The notes under the pieces are model-generated. The model had not been told where the DNA came from and searched no databases. It was given only the letters and a program-made list of their open reading frames with translations. From an uncultured Paracoccaceae bacterium (GTDB lineage Bacteria > Pseudomonadota > Alphaproteobacteria > Rhodobacterales > Rhodobacteraceae), in contig CANLQO010000001.1 of NCBI GenBank assembly GCA_947493335.1, positions 310,001-374,000 of the forward strand: a stretch of 64,000 bases of DNA. The letters run 5' to 3'. The position numbers and the translations under genes are program-made. The stretch's first letter is position 1. Each line of letters starts with the position of its first letter. Of the stretch, positions 34,393 to 43,403 are shown piece after piece.

Positions 34393-36468
34393 TCAGGCCT
34401 TGATCAGGCCCATGCTTTCCAGCTTCAGAATCACCTGATGTGCGCAGTTGTCGACTTCGACATTTTCCGTATCCAGTGCCAACTCGGGGTTCTCAGGCAC
34501 GTCGTAAGGGTCTGAAATTCCTGTGAATTCCTTGATCTTGCCCTCGCGCGCCAGCTTGTAAAGACCCTTGCGGTCGCGGCGTTCGCATTCCTCGATCGAT
34601 GTCGCGACGTGGACTTCGATAAAGGCACCATGGGCCTCAATATCCTCGCGGACGGCCCGGCGGGTCGTAGCATAGGGTGCAATCGGCGCACAGATCGCGA
34701 TGCCGCCGTTCTTGGTGATCTCGGAGGCGACATAACCAATCCGGCGGATGTTCAGATCGCGGTGCTCTTTGCTGAACCCAAGCTCGGAGCTGAGGTTCTT
34801 GCGCACGATATCACCATCAAGCAGCGTCACCGGACGCCCGCCCATTTCCATCAGCTTGACCATAAGCGCATTAGCAATGGTGGATTTTCCTGATCCGGAA
34901 AAGCCGGTGAAGAAGACAGTGAAACCTTGCTTGGCGCGCGGCGGCCGGGTCTTGCGCAACTCTTCCACCACGGTCGGAAAGCTGAACCATTCGGGGATTT
35001 CCAGCCCCTCGGCCAGACGACGGCGCAATTCGGTGCCCGAGATGTTCAGGATCGTCACGTCGTCTTTATCGGCGATCTCGTCGGCGGGCTCGTACTGGGC
35101 GCGGTCCTGCACATAGACCATGTGCTTAAAGTCGACCATTTCGATGCCCATTTCCTCTTGATGCTCGCGGAACAGGTCTTGCGCATCGTAAGGGCCGTAA
35201 AAGTCTTCCCCGGCAGAGTTCTTGCCCGGGCCAGCGTGGTCGCGGCCAACGATGAAATGGGTGCAGCCGTGGTTCTTGCGGATCAGCCCGTGCCACACCG
35301 CCTCGCGTGGGCCAGCCATCCGCATGGCAAGGTTCAAAAGGCTCATCGTCGTGGTCGAGGCCGGATACTGATCCAGCACCGCCTCATAGCAGCGCACGCG
35401 AGTAAAGTGGTCGATGTCGCCCGGCTTGGTCAGACCGACAACGGGGTGGATCAACAGGTTGGCCTGCGCCTCTTTCGCGGCGCGGAAGGTCAGTTCCTGA
35501 TGCGCGCGGTGCAGCGGGTTGCGCGTCTGAAAGGCCACAACGCGGCGCCAGCCCAGCTTTCGGAAATAGGCGCGCAACTCGTTTGGCGTGTCGCGGCGGG
35601 CGCGGAAATCGTAGTGCACGGGCTGCTGGATGCCGGTCACAGGGCCACCCAAATAGACGCTACCGGCTTGATTATGCAGGTAATTCACCGCCGGATGTGC
35701 GCTGTCGTCTGCGCCAAAGACCATCTCGGCCTCGCGCGCTTTGTTGGGCGTGTATTTGTCGGTCACCGTCATGGTGCCAAGGATCACGCCTTCCTGATCG
35801 CGCAGCGCAATATCCTGTCCGATTTCGATGCTGTCAGCAAAGCTCTCCGACACATCCAGCGTGATCGGCATCGGCCAAAGGCTGCCATCAGCCAACCGCA
35901 TGTTCTCGACAACGCTGGTGTAGTCCTCTTCACCCAGAAAGCCCTTAAGCGGGTTAAACCCACCGTTCATCAGCAATTCCAGATCGCAGATCTGGCGCGG
36001 GGTCAGGTCGTGGCTGGTCAGATCGGCGGCGTCCATCTTCATCTTCTGGGCGCTGTCGTATGAGACATAAAGCTCCGGGATCGGGGCGAGGTTGTTTTCC
36101 ATGAGGTTGGTCCTGTTACTAATGGGTCCATATCCGCTGGCAGAGCCGGTCAACTCTGCATGCAGCGCGTCATATTCCTGAAATTTGCGGGCAAGGAACT
36201 GATCCGTCAGCCGCACCTTCTGGGCCGCCCCCTTTGGGGTCAGCTCATAGGCAAACCGCTGGCGCTTGTCCTTGCTGTCGCGATTGCCGATCTTGACGAA
36301 ACCGGCCGCGATGGCCGACTTGAGTTGCGCATTCAACCGCCCAAGTGACACACCAACGGCCTGCGCCGTTTGACGCTGTGACGCATCAGGTGCCTGATCC
36401 ACCTGCCGCAGCAGGCGAAACAGCGCTTCCTGCGCGTCCGTCATGGGTTTTGGTCTTTGGGCGTTCAC
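34393..36468 (-). CDS. in-frame fusion: MarR/EPS-type winged-helix domain + ATP sulfurylase + APS kinase
   Basis: N-terminus: MTDAQEALFRLLRQVDQAPDASQRQTAQAVGVSLGRLNAQLKSAIAAGFVKIGN...YELTPKGAAQKVRLTDQFLARKFQEYDAL. From 36102: MENNLAPIPELYVSYDSAQKMKM (Sat) with RNPLHRAHQE. C-terminus: GFSGSGKST APS kinase. No in-frame stop between the domains. Confidence 0.85.
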   Translation of the reverse strand: MNAQRPKPMTDAQEALFRLLRQVDQAPDASQRQTAQAVGVSLGRLNAQLKSAIAAGFVKIGNRDSKDKRQRFAYELTPKGAAQKVRLTDQFLARKFQEYDALHAELTGSASGYGPISNRTNLMENNLAPIPELYVSYDSAQKMKMDAADLTSHDLTPRQICDLELLMNGGFNPLKGFLGEEDYTSVVENMRLADGSLWPMPITLDVSESFADSIEIGQDIALRDQEGVILGTMTVTDKYTPNKAREAEMVFGADDSAHPAVNYLHNQAGSVYLGGPVTGIQQPVHYDFRARRDTPNELRAYFRKLGWRRVVAFQTRNPLHRAHQELTFRAAKEAQANLLIHPVVGLTKPGDIDHFTRVRCYEAVLDQYPASTTTMSLLNLAMRMAGPREAVWHGLIRKNHGCTHFIVGRDHAGPGKNSAGEDFYGPYDAQDLFREHQEEMGIEMVDFKHMVYVQDRAQYEPADEIADKDDVTILNISGTELRRRLAEGLEIPEWFSFPTVVEELRKTRPPRAKQGFTVFFTGFSGSGKSTIANALMVKLMEMGGRPVTLLDGDIVRKNLSSELGFSKEHRDLNIRRIGYVASEITKNGGIAICAPIAPYATTRRAVREDIEAHGAFIEVHVATSIEECERRDRKGLYKLAREGKIKEFTGISDPYDVPENPELALDTENVEVDNCAHQVILKLESMGLIKA

Positions 36469-36481
36469 GTGCGACTCAAGG

Positions 36482-36533
36482 TTTGTTCACGGCTGAACGT
36501 ATTGCACGGAAAGTACGTTCAAAAAAGAACAAA
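36482..36533. promoter_or_regulatory. composite inverted repeat, candidate operator of the MarR-Sat-CysC ORF
   Basis: TTTGTTC-acggct-GAACGTA-ttgcacggaaag-TACGTTC-aaaaaa-GAACAAA; all 14 arm positions per side are complementary. Confidence 0.8.
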
Positions 36534-36593
36534 CATCGTTAATCTCGTGAAATTTCTGTGGCTTTTGTGAAAAACAGCGTTTCGCGCGCCGGG

Positions 36594-37046
36594 TCAATCG
36601 GACTTGTGCCAGACTTCTGGCGTACCTTTCGACTGGATGACATCGCGATCAAAGAGGGTCAAATGGATCAGATCGGGGCGGCTGCGCGAGCGATAAAGCA
36701 GGCCCTGCGCGCCCGCCGCGCGCGCGGCATCAGACAAGGCCCATGTCGGCGCGGCCTCGCCTGCTTTGCGCAGGTCCTGCCAGACAATGGAAGGTGCCGC
36801 GCCCTCGGCGGTCAGGTCGGATATCCGCTCGGCCTGAATGGTCAGTGGCACGATGATCCGGGGCGGATCATCACGCCGCAGATAACGCCGGATCGCGACA
36901 CCGCAGCCTTCAGGCGCCAGTGACGTGTAGATCGCTGGCTGTCCATCATGATGAAATCGCCCCTCGGGCGACCCGACAGGATGCGTGGCGCGTTCAGCAT
37001 CGCTGGCGAACATTATCCGCCAGACGGTGCCTTCGAACGGGATCAC
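36594..37046 (-). CDS. RES domain-containing protein
   Basis: [52 protein letters not shown] start overlaps the trxB stop (GTGA). Confidence 0.8.
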   Translation of the reverse strand: MIPFEGTVWRIMFASDAERATHPVGSPEGRFHHDGQPAIYTSLAPEGCGVAIRRYLRRDDPPRIIVPLTIQAERISDLTAEGAAPSIVWQDLRKAGEAAPTWALSDAARAAGAQGLLYRSRSRPDLIHLTLFDRDVIQSKGTPEVWHKSD

Positions 37047-38011
37047 TCTGCCGCGACCGCCTCTGTGCTATCCTCTTGTTCAGCAAGGAATTTTTCGGCA
37101 TCCAGCGCCGCCATACAGCCCATCCCGGCACTTGTGACGGCCTGGCGGTAGATATGGTCGGTCAAATCGCCTGCGGCAAAAACGCCGGGGATCGCCGTAC
37201 GTGTGCTGCCCGGTTCGACGACCACGTATCCACCCGAATGGGTCTCCAACTGATCCTTGACCAGCTCGCTCGCAGGTGCGTGGCCGATAGCGACAAAAAC
37301 ACCCTTGCAGGGGATATCCGTGATCTCGCCTGTTTTGGTGTGCTTGACCTTGATACCCTCGACGCCCTTTGGGTTGTCCTCACCATAGACTTCGACCAAC
37401 TCGTGGAACCACAAGGGTTCGATCTTGGGGTTTTTCATCAGCCGGTTTTGCAGGATCTTTTCCGCGCGCAACTCATCGCGGCGGTGGATCAGTGTGACCT
37501 TGCTTGCAAAGTTGGTCAGGAACAGCGCCTCTTCCACAGCAGTATTGCCGCCACCAATCACCACAATTTCCTGCCCGCGATAGAAAAAGCCGTCGCAGGT
37601 TGCGCAGGCGCTGACGCCAAAACCCTTAAACGCTTCTTCCGAGGGCAGTCCAAGCCACTTGGCCCGTGCCCCGGTCGCCAGAATGACCGCGTCGGCCGTG
37701 ACAACCGCGCCGCTGTCGCAGGTGGCGGTAAAGGGCCGTTTGGAAAGGTCCAGATCGGTCACGATGTCATGCACGATGTTACAACCCATCGCGCGGGCAT
37801 GGGCCTCCATCCGAACCATCAGATCGGGGCCCTGCACCTCGGTGTCACCGGGCCAGTTTTCGACTTCGGTTGTGGTCGTCAACTGGCCGCCCGGCTCAAT
37901 CCCTTGGATCAGCATCGGCTCCAGCATGGCGCGACTGGCATAGACCCCGGCGGTATAGCCCGCCGGTCCGGACCCCACGATCAGAACCTTGGTGTGCTGT
38001 GTCTGGGTCAT
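37043..38011 (-). CDS. trxB: thioredoxin-disulfide reductase
   Basis: [30 protein letters not shown]...; redox motif CATCDG. Confidence 0.97.
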   Translation of the reverse strand: MTQTQHTKVLIVGSGPAGYTAGVYASRAMLEPMLIQGIEPGGQLTTTTEVENWPGDTEVQGPDLMVRMEAHARAMGCNIVHDIVTDLDLSKRPFTATCDSGAVVTADAVILATGARAKWLGLPSEEAFKGFGVSACATCDGFFYRGQEIVVIGGGNTAVEEALFLTNFASKVTLIHRRDELRAEKILQNRLMKNPKIEPLWFHELVEVYGEDNPKGVEGIKVKHTKTGEITDIPCKGVFVAIGHAPASELVKDQLETHSGGYVVVEPGSTRTAIPGVFAAGDLTDHIYRQAVTSAGMGCMAALDAEKFLAEQEDSTEAVAAE

Positions 38012-38152
38012 CTCGCTCAATCCTTCGTGTCTGGCCGCCTGATGCGCCTTTGTTCCTTTGGCGATTCCGCCTTTTCCCGATATAGTCGGGACAGCAGCGG
38101 GCGCAAAGACCCCCGCGCGCGATTGTATTAATGGTTTTTCGAAGGATTTGAC

Positions 38153-38503
38153 ATGCAACGATATTTCCTTGCGGCTGTGGCAATGACAGCCCTGTCTGCC
38201 CCGCCGGTTCTGGCGCAGGACGACTACGAACCGGTCTGCGAACAACGCGGTACAAATGGCATGGTGGCGATGTTGCTGTGCCCGTCTGGTCTGGATCACG
38301 CCGCATTGTCGATGGAAGGCAAGGCCTATTGCGGTGAGACAAAGCCATGCGGCGCCTGGATCTGGGACGACGAATCCGTGGTGCCTGCAGAGGCGCCGGA
38401 TTCCCACGACAAGGTGCCGGGCGACAGCGTGCGCGCGGCGCTGGGCATCTGGATGAACGAAGCCGATCAGCTTGTCGTTCTGCAGGCCGAGGCGACGAAC
38501 TAG
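38153..38503 (+). CDS. small secreted hypothetical protein
   Basis: Signal peptide [22 protein letters not shown]; four Cys in the mature part. Confidence 0.65.
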   Translation: MQRYFLAAVAMTALSAPPVLAQDDYEPVCEQRGTNGMVAMLLCPSGLDHAALSMEGKAYCGETKPCGAWIWDDESVVPAEAPDSHDKVPGDSVRAALGIWMNEADQLVVLQAEATN

Positions 38504-38517
38504 ACCCCCAAACGAAA

Positions 38518-38541
38518 GATGCCGGCGCAACCGCCGGCATC
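38518..38541. terminator. hairpin between convergent genes
   Basis: GATGCCGGCG-CAAC-CGCCGGCATC, 10-bp perfect stem. Confidence 0.65.
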
Positions 38542-38567
38542 CCTCAGATCATTTGCAAAAACACGCC

Positions 38568-39389
38568 TCAGGCGGCTTGCTTGCGCTTGCGCATGTAACC
38601 AAAGGCCGCAAGCCCAGCGATCATCAACGGCATGCCTGCTGGCAGCGGCACCTGCGGGGTCACGATCTTCTGAACCTTTGAGCCAATCACCGAGTTGTAA
38701 GCGTTGAAGTCCGCAAGCGACAACACAAATGGCGCCGTCAACGGATCGGTGATCTGATTGGCATTGAAATATACTGGCAACAATGTTGCGTCTGTTGGCG
38801 TGTTGCCAGCCGAAAAGCCGAGCCCCGCCAGCAACGACGTATCAACGTTGTTTCCAACCGCTTCAAAGCTGAGCGAGTCCCAACCAGCCATTTGCAGCGC
38901 AACAGCGCCGCTTGTCGCAGCGGCATCCGGATCACCAATCGGGCGGTTCGGGTTGCCATCGGTCATCATGTTGATCAAGCTCTTGTCACCAAGCAGCGAG
39001 ACACCGGTCCCACCTGGTCCAGAGGTATACTGATCAAGCATCGCTGCGAATGCAGAAGCATAATTCGTCGTACTGCTTGTCGAATTTGGCGCAGCAATCT
39101 GTGTGACAACGTTCGCGAGAGTGGCAGCAGAATCAATCACGGTCCTGGGCACAACGACGCTGGCGGTATCATTAAACTGGATGACCGAGATCGTATAAGT
39201 GTCTGGGCCACCAACAGGAATGTTGTTCTGAATGGCAAGCGAAAGCGCATCCATTGCTGAAGCAAATGACGCGTCAGGGATGCTGTTCGACTTGTCCATT
39301 ATGAACCCTAAGTCGATGACTGCCGCCATCGCCGAAGAGGCTGACATAACCGCGATACCTGCCGCGGCCACTAAGTTTTTTATTTTCAT
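38568..39389 (-). CDS. vWA-like domain protein with VPLPA-CTERM sorting signal
   Basis: MKIKNLVAAAGIAVMSASSAMAAVIDLGFIMDKSNSIPDASFASAMDAL...; C-terminus VPLPAGMPLMIAGLAAFGYMRKRKQAA. Confidence 0.85.
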   Translation of the reverse strand: MKIKNLVAAAGIAVMSASSAMAAVIDLGFIMDKSNSIPDASFASAMDALSLAIQNNIPVGGPDTYTISVIQFNDTASVVVPRTVIDSAATLANVVTQIAAPNSTSSTTNYASAFAAMLDQYTSGPGGTGVSLLGDKSLINMMTDGNPNRPIGDPDAAATSGAVALQMAGWDSLSFEAVGNNVDTSLLAGLGFSAGNTPTDATLLPVYFNANQITDPLTAPFVLSLADFNAYNSVIGSKVQKIVTPQVPLPAGMPLMIAGLAAFGYMRKRKQAA

Positions 39390-39657
39390 CCTACATACTC
39401 CAAAAAAACATGGAGAACTGGCGAACACTTTTGTACGCATATTTTAAAAATGATCGCCGTCTTCCCCAAAAGACAACGGGCCGAAAAAAGTGGCCACGTT
39501 CACCTTACGGCAGAAAAGTGGCGAAAGCTAGGGAATTAAGGCATTTTCGCCGTATTCTTCTGACGAGATCGATTATTTTGTTGCGCAAATTTGAAACATT
39601 ATTGCGCATCCCCAGGTTCAGGCGTATGAATCGCAAAGCCAACCAGGGGGGACCTGC

Positions 39658-40158
39658 ATGCCAGGCACAAAGCTTGATGAGATTGACCGTACCATTCTGG
39701 CCGAATTGCAGGCCGATGGGCGCATGACCAACGTGGAACTTGCCAAGCGGGTCGGGATCTCAGCACCGCCATGCCTCCGCCGGGTGCGGACCCTCGAAGA
39801 GCAGGGCTATATCCGGGGCTATTACGCCAACGTTGACGCCCGCGAGCTTGGTTTTGAGGTGCAGGTCTTTGCCATGGTCGGACTGCAATCACAGGCAGAG
39901 GCGGACCTCTCCGCGTTTGAGGATCGTTGCCAGAACTGGCCGCTCGTGCGCGAGTGCCACATGCTCAACGGAGAGGTCGACTTCATTCTCAAATGTGTGG
40001 CCCCCGATCTGCGCAGCTTTCAGCGATTCCTGACAGAAGAACTGACATCTGCGCCGAACGTGGCAAGCGTCAAGACGTCGCTTGTGATCCGGGGTGCAAA
40101 GGATGAACCGGGCGTGCCGTTTGACGTTCTCGAAGAACGTTTGGCGCGCGAGGCCTAA
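39658..40158 (+). CDS. Lrp/AsnC family transcriptional regulator
   Basis: MPGTKLDEIDRTILAELQADGRMTNVELAKRVGISAPPCLRRVRTLEEQGYIRGYYANVD. Confidence 0.94.
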   Translation: MPGTKLDEIDRTILAELQADGRMTNVELAKRVGISAPPCLRRVRTLEEQGYIRGYYANVDARELGFEVQVFAMVGLQSQAEADLSAFEDRCQNWPLVRECHMLNGEVDFILKCVAPDLRSFQRFLTEELTSAPNVASVKTSLVIRGAKDEPGVPFDVLEERLAREA

Positions 40159-40230
40159 GGGGCCGAGTTTATTTCTATCACACCGTAACGTTGCGCAGTT
40201 AACGCGTCTTCAGACTCGCGTCTGCACCGG

Positions 40231-40263
40231 TTGTGCATGGGATGTGTATGGATTGTGCATCCT
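40231..40263. repeat. three imperfect 11-bp tandem repeats
   Basis: TTGTGCATGGG / ATGTGTATGGA / TTGTGCATCCT. Confidence 0.6.
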
Positions 40264-40306
40264 TCACGTCCGGTTCACTTGGGTTAGTCGTGGACTGTAC
40301 GCTGCG

Positions 40307-41101
40307 TTAAGCGACGTCAAACAAATCAAGGTCACGCAGGGCGACGCGCGGATGCAGCATCGTCCCAAAGTCCTGCAGCGTTTCCATGTGCGGGAAAAGC
40401 GACATGAACAACGACAGCATTTCGCCCTTCAGGCCAATGGTATGAGCGGCACCGGGGTGAAGGCTTTCGATCTCGATCCCGTTGATGTTCACGCGGCAAT
40501 GCTTTGCGAACCCCAGCTGATAACAATGTACGGGCGCGATCGGCTTTAACTCAATGATTTGATTTTGATCAATAAAATCACGTACCGGCACAAAGGCCGC
40601 GTCCGATCCGGTCAGTGTCCGCACGCCGGGGGCGCGATGAATCATGCGGGCCGATGGGCCCAGCACCAGATCAGGCGCGGGGCGACCAAACCCGAGTGAA
40701 TCTGCTGTGATCCGGGTCATGGTGCCCATCTCGGGGCGGGCATTCTGCGCGCCGGGGACAATGGTCATCGTCCCACGCCACAACAACGTCTGGGTGCCAT
40801 GGCTTTCGGTCAGGACCTTGTCGCCGGGCAGCAGATCTTCGACGGCACAAGGGCCAAAGCTGGTCTGGACGATTGCGCCACGACCAATCGCGGCAAAGGC
40901 ATCTTCAAACGCGGGCAGGGCCGGAGCCAGCCGCGTTGCTTCGATAATTTCTTGGGAAGGTGTCAGATGGGCGACCTCATACTTGCGCATAAGAGGCTTA
41001 GAGCGCTGAGGGCGCCCATCTTGACGAGCAAACCGGCCTGAGGACACCGGGGACTGATTACGTGCCGCGAGGCCTGCGGCGGAAGGAGGGGTCGTCTTCA
41101 T
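40307..41101 (-). CDS. Hint (Hedgehog/intein)-like domain protein
   Basis: GAIVQTSFGPCAVEDLLPGDKVLTESHGTQTLLWRGTMTI; VLGPSARMIHRAPGVRTLTGSDAAFVPVRDFIDQNQI. Confidence 0.8.
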   Translation of the reverse strand: MKTTPPSAAGLAARNQSPVSSGRFARQDGRPQRSKPLMRKYEVAHLTPSQEIIEATRLAPALPAFEDAFAAIGRGAIVQTSFGPCAVEDLLPGDKVLTESHGTQTLLWRGTMTIVPGAQNARPEMGTMTRITADSLGFGRPAPDLVLGPSARMIHRAPGVRTLTGSDAAFVPVRDFIDQNQIIELKPIAPVHCYQLGFAKHCRVNINGIEIESLHPGAAHTIGLKGEMLSLFMSLFPHMETLQDFGTMLHPRVALRDLDLFDVA

Positions 41102-41372
41102 GTGCTTACCTTGCGGTTCGTCACAAATGCCGGCCCCCACCGACAACATCTGAGGAGCGTTTCGTTGTTTAGGAATGTGGCGAATACGGGCGGCTGCTGT
41201 CAAAAAGTTTTACCAAACAGGGGTTTGACGCGATCAATCAGAGGCTGGCCACAAAGATTGTCGCCATTTCGTGATCGATCATGCCACATTCCGCAGAATC
41301 TCGCCCCTGCCGGAAGACACGAATCAAAGTGGTCACGGATCGTTAAGTATGTGCCCCTATGGTTCCCGGATC

Positions 41373-42938
41373 ATGACGGCACGACTCCTTCGGACATATC
41401 TTGATCAACACTTTAATCTGATCCTTCTGACGGCAGCAGGGCTCGCCTTTGGGTTGGGCATGTGGTCTGGCCTTGGCACGCGCTTTGCCGGGGTTGCGCT
41501 GAATAGCGCCGGCTGGTTGCCTGATGCAGCGTTCAGTCTCCTTGCCGTTTTGGCTGTTGGTTTTCCGATTTATGCGGTGCACCGGACCGCGCATCTGCGG
41601 ATGTTGCAGCGTCAGCGCGACGCCGTTGCGGCGCGCGCGCATTTCGCCGCACGACATGACGGTCTGACCGGGCTTTGCAATCGCCTTTTCATGCACGAGG
41701 TGATTGAGGGGCATGATGGTGCCGTCGGGTCCGGCTTTGCCTTGATCCTGATCGACCTGGACCATTTCAGCCCAGTGAACGACCTGCGGGGTCATGATAT
41801 CGGCGATCAGGTGCTGATCGAAGTTGCGAAACGTTTGAAAGGCATCTGCCCCTCTGACGCTATCCTGGGGCGTCTGGGTGGGGATGAATTTGCGATTCTC
41901 ATTCCGACAGTGGGCGACACTGGGGACATGGCCTTGATCGCGCAGGATGTGGTCGACACCATCGCGCGGCCCATTCACATCTCAAATTTCACCATTGCAC
42001 TGTCGGCAAGCTGCGGTGTGGCCCACTGGGCGCCGGATATGAAGATCACCGACCTCCTTGTTCACGCCGTTCAGGCGCTGAATGCGGCCAAGAAAGGTGG
42101 GCGTGCGGGCTATCGGTTCTTTGATGCAAAGATCGGGCAAATCCTCAAGGAGGATGCGTTGTTGCAGGCCGATCTGATTGATGCGGTCGTCAACGACGGA
42201 TTTTACTGCGTGTTTCAGCCCTACTTTGAAATTGCGGGCGGGCGGCTTGCCGGGGCAGAGGTCTTGGCCCGTTGGCAGCACCCGACTTTTGGCCATGTCC
42301 CGCCCGAGCGGTTTATCAAAATGGCGGACAAGCTTGGTTTGATTGACAAATTATCTGACCAGCTGTTGGAAAAGGCCTGTGCCGAAGCAGCCGATTGGCC
42401 AGCTGACTTGATGCTCAGCTTCAATGTGACACCGTCCCAGTTTTCTGATCCGCATCTCGTTTCGCGGATTCTGCGCGTGTTAGAACGGTATGACCGGCAT
42501 TGCAGTCGGTTCGAGGTGGAATTGACCGAACATTCGCTGTTGTCCGACGAACCGCGGGCCCGAACCTTGATGCGCGAATTGATCGAGGCGGGTGTGCATA
42601 TTGCGCTGGATGACTTCGGCACCGGTTCATCTAGTTTGTCACTTTTGACGACTTATCCCTTCCGCCGGCTGAAGATCGACCGAAGTTTCGTCCAAGACCT
42701 GCACATCGATCCGGTCAATGCTGCAATCACCAAAGGTGTTGCTGACCTTGCTCACGCGCTGAACATGCACGTCACAGCGGAAGGTGTTGAACATCCAGAA
42801 GAACTCAAGGCGATCCAGGCCCTGACACCAATTCATGTGCAGGGATATCTGTTAGGTCGCCCAATGACCGCGGACGCATTGAATGAGGTTATCGCCTCTC
42901 ACGCCGGACCAGATGGGGCCGAACGTATGCGAGCCTAG
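41373..42938 (+). CDS. GGDEF-EAL domain protein (c-di-GMP turnover)
   Basis: DGLTGLCNR; GRLGGDEFAIL; AGAEVLARWQHP; DDFGTGSSSLSLLTTYPFRRLKID. Confidence 0.94.
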   Translation: MTARLLRTYLDQHFNLILLTAAGLAFGLGMWSGLGTRFAGVALNSAGWLPDAAFSLLAVLAVGFPIYAVHRTAHLRMLQRQRDAVAARAHFAARHDGLTGLCNRLFMHEVIEGHDGAVGSGFALILIDLDHFSPVNDLRGHDIGDQVLIEVAKRLKGICPSDAILGRLGGDEFAILIPTVGDTGDMALIAQDVVDTIARPIHISNFTIALSASCGVAHWAPDMKITDLLVHAVQALNAAKKGGRAGYRFFDAKIGQILKEDALLQADLIDAVVNDGFYCVFQPYFEIAGGRLAGAEVLARWQHPTFGHVPPERFIKMADKLGLIDKLSDQLLEKACAEAADWPADLMLSFNVTPSQFSDPHLVSRILRVLERYDRHCSRFEVELTEHSLLSDEPRARTLMRELIEAGVHIALDDFGTGSSSLSLLTTYPFRRLKIDRSFVQDLHIDPVNAAITKGVADLAHALNMHVTAEGVEHPEELKAIQALTPIHVQGYLLGRPMTADALNEVIASHAGPDGAERMRA

Positions 42939-43123
42939 GCAGAGGCCGCCAGAAAGACGCCCTTGGGCATCGGCGGCAGCGTCACTTTGGACTTTGCGCT
43001 TTCATCCTCAAGCCGGCGCGCGATCATGGCTTGTCTGCGCAGGCCGCGTTCCCATGGCATCTTGGTTTCGCAGGCTTTGGCTGCGGCACGTGTCTTATCC
43101 ATCCAGCGTGATGATTTGCCCAT
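42935..43123 (-). CDS. small basic hypothetical protein
   Basis: 62 aa with strong SD (AAGGAG) before the ATG. Confidence 0.55.
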   Translation of the reverse strand: MGKSSRWMDKTRAAAKACETKMPWERGLRRQAMIARRLEDESAKSKVTLPPMPKGVFLAASA

Positions 43124-43403
43124 CTCAATTCTCCTTTTTGCACCCCATACCCGAGGCGCTGTTGTTGCGTATTTGAGAACAGTTTGTCCTTCGCATTTGG
43201 CGGGAGTTAGGCAGCTTGAAAGTTTTTCAGAAATTTTTCAGCGGATTTGACCCGCCGATCATGGCACCTTGGCTGGCAGTGAAATTGCCCTTGTTTACAA
43301 GGCTGTTTGATGCGTGATGCCGGTCCAATGCGGCCAAATATGACGCACTGTTTCCAGATTTGTGGCAGTTGCGGGGCAGGACGTCGCCCAATTGCAGCCA
43401 GAA

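Noticed and set aside
34927-36063. 378-aa plus-strand ORF
   Set aside because: Antisense to the sat/cysC coding region; no recognisable motif.
36920-38131. 403-aa plus-strand ORF
   Set aside because: Antisense to trxB; shadow composition.
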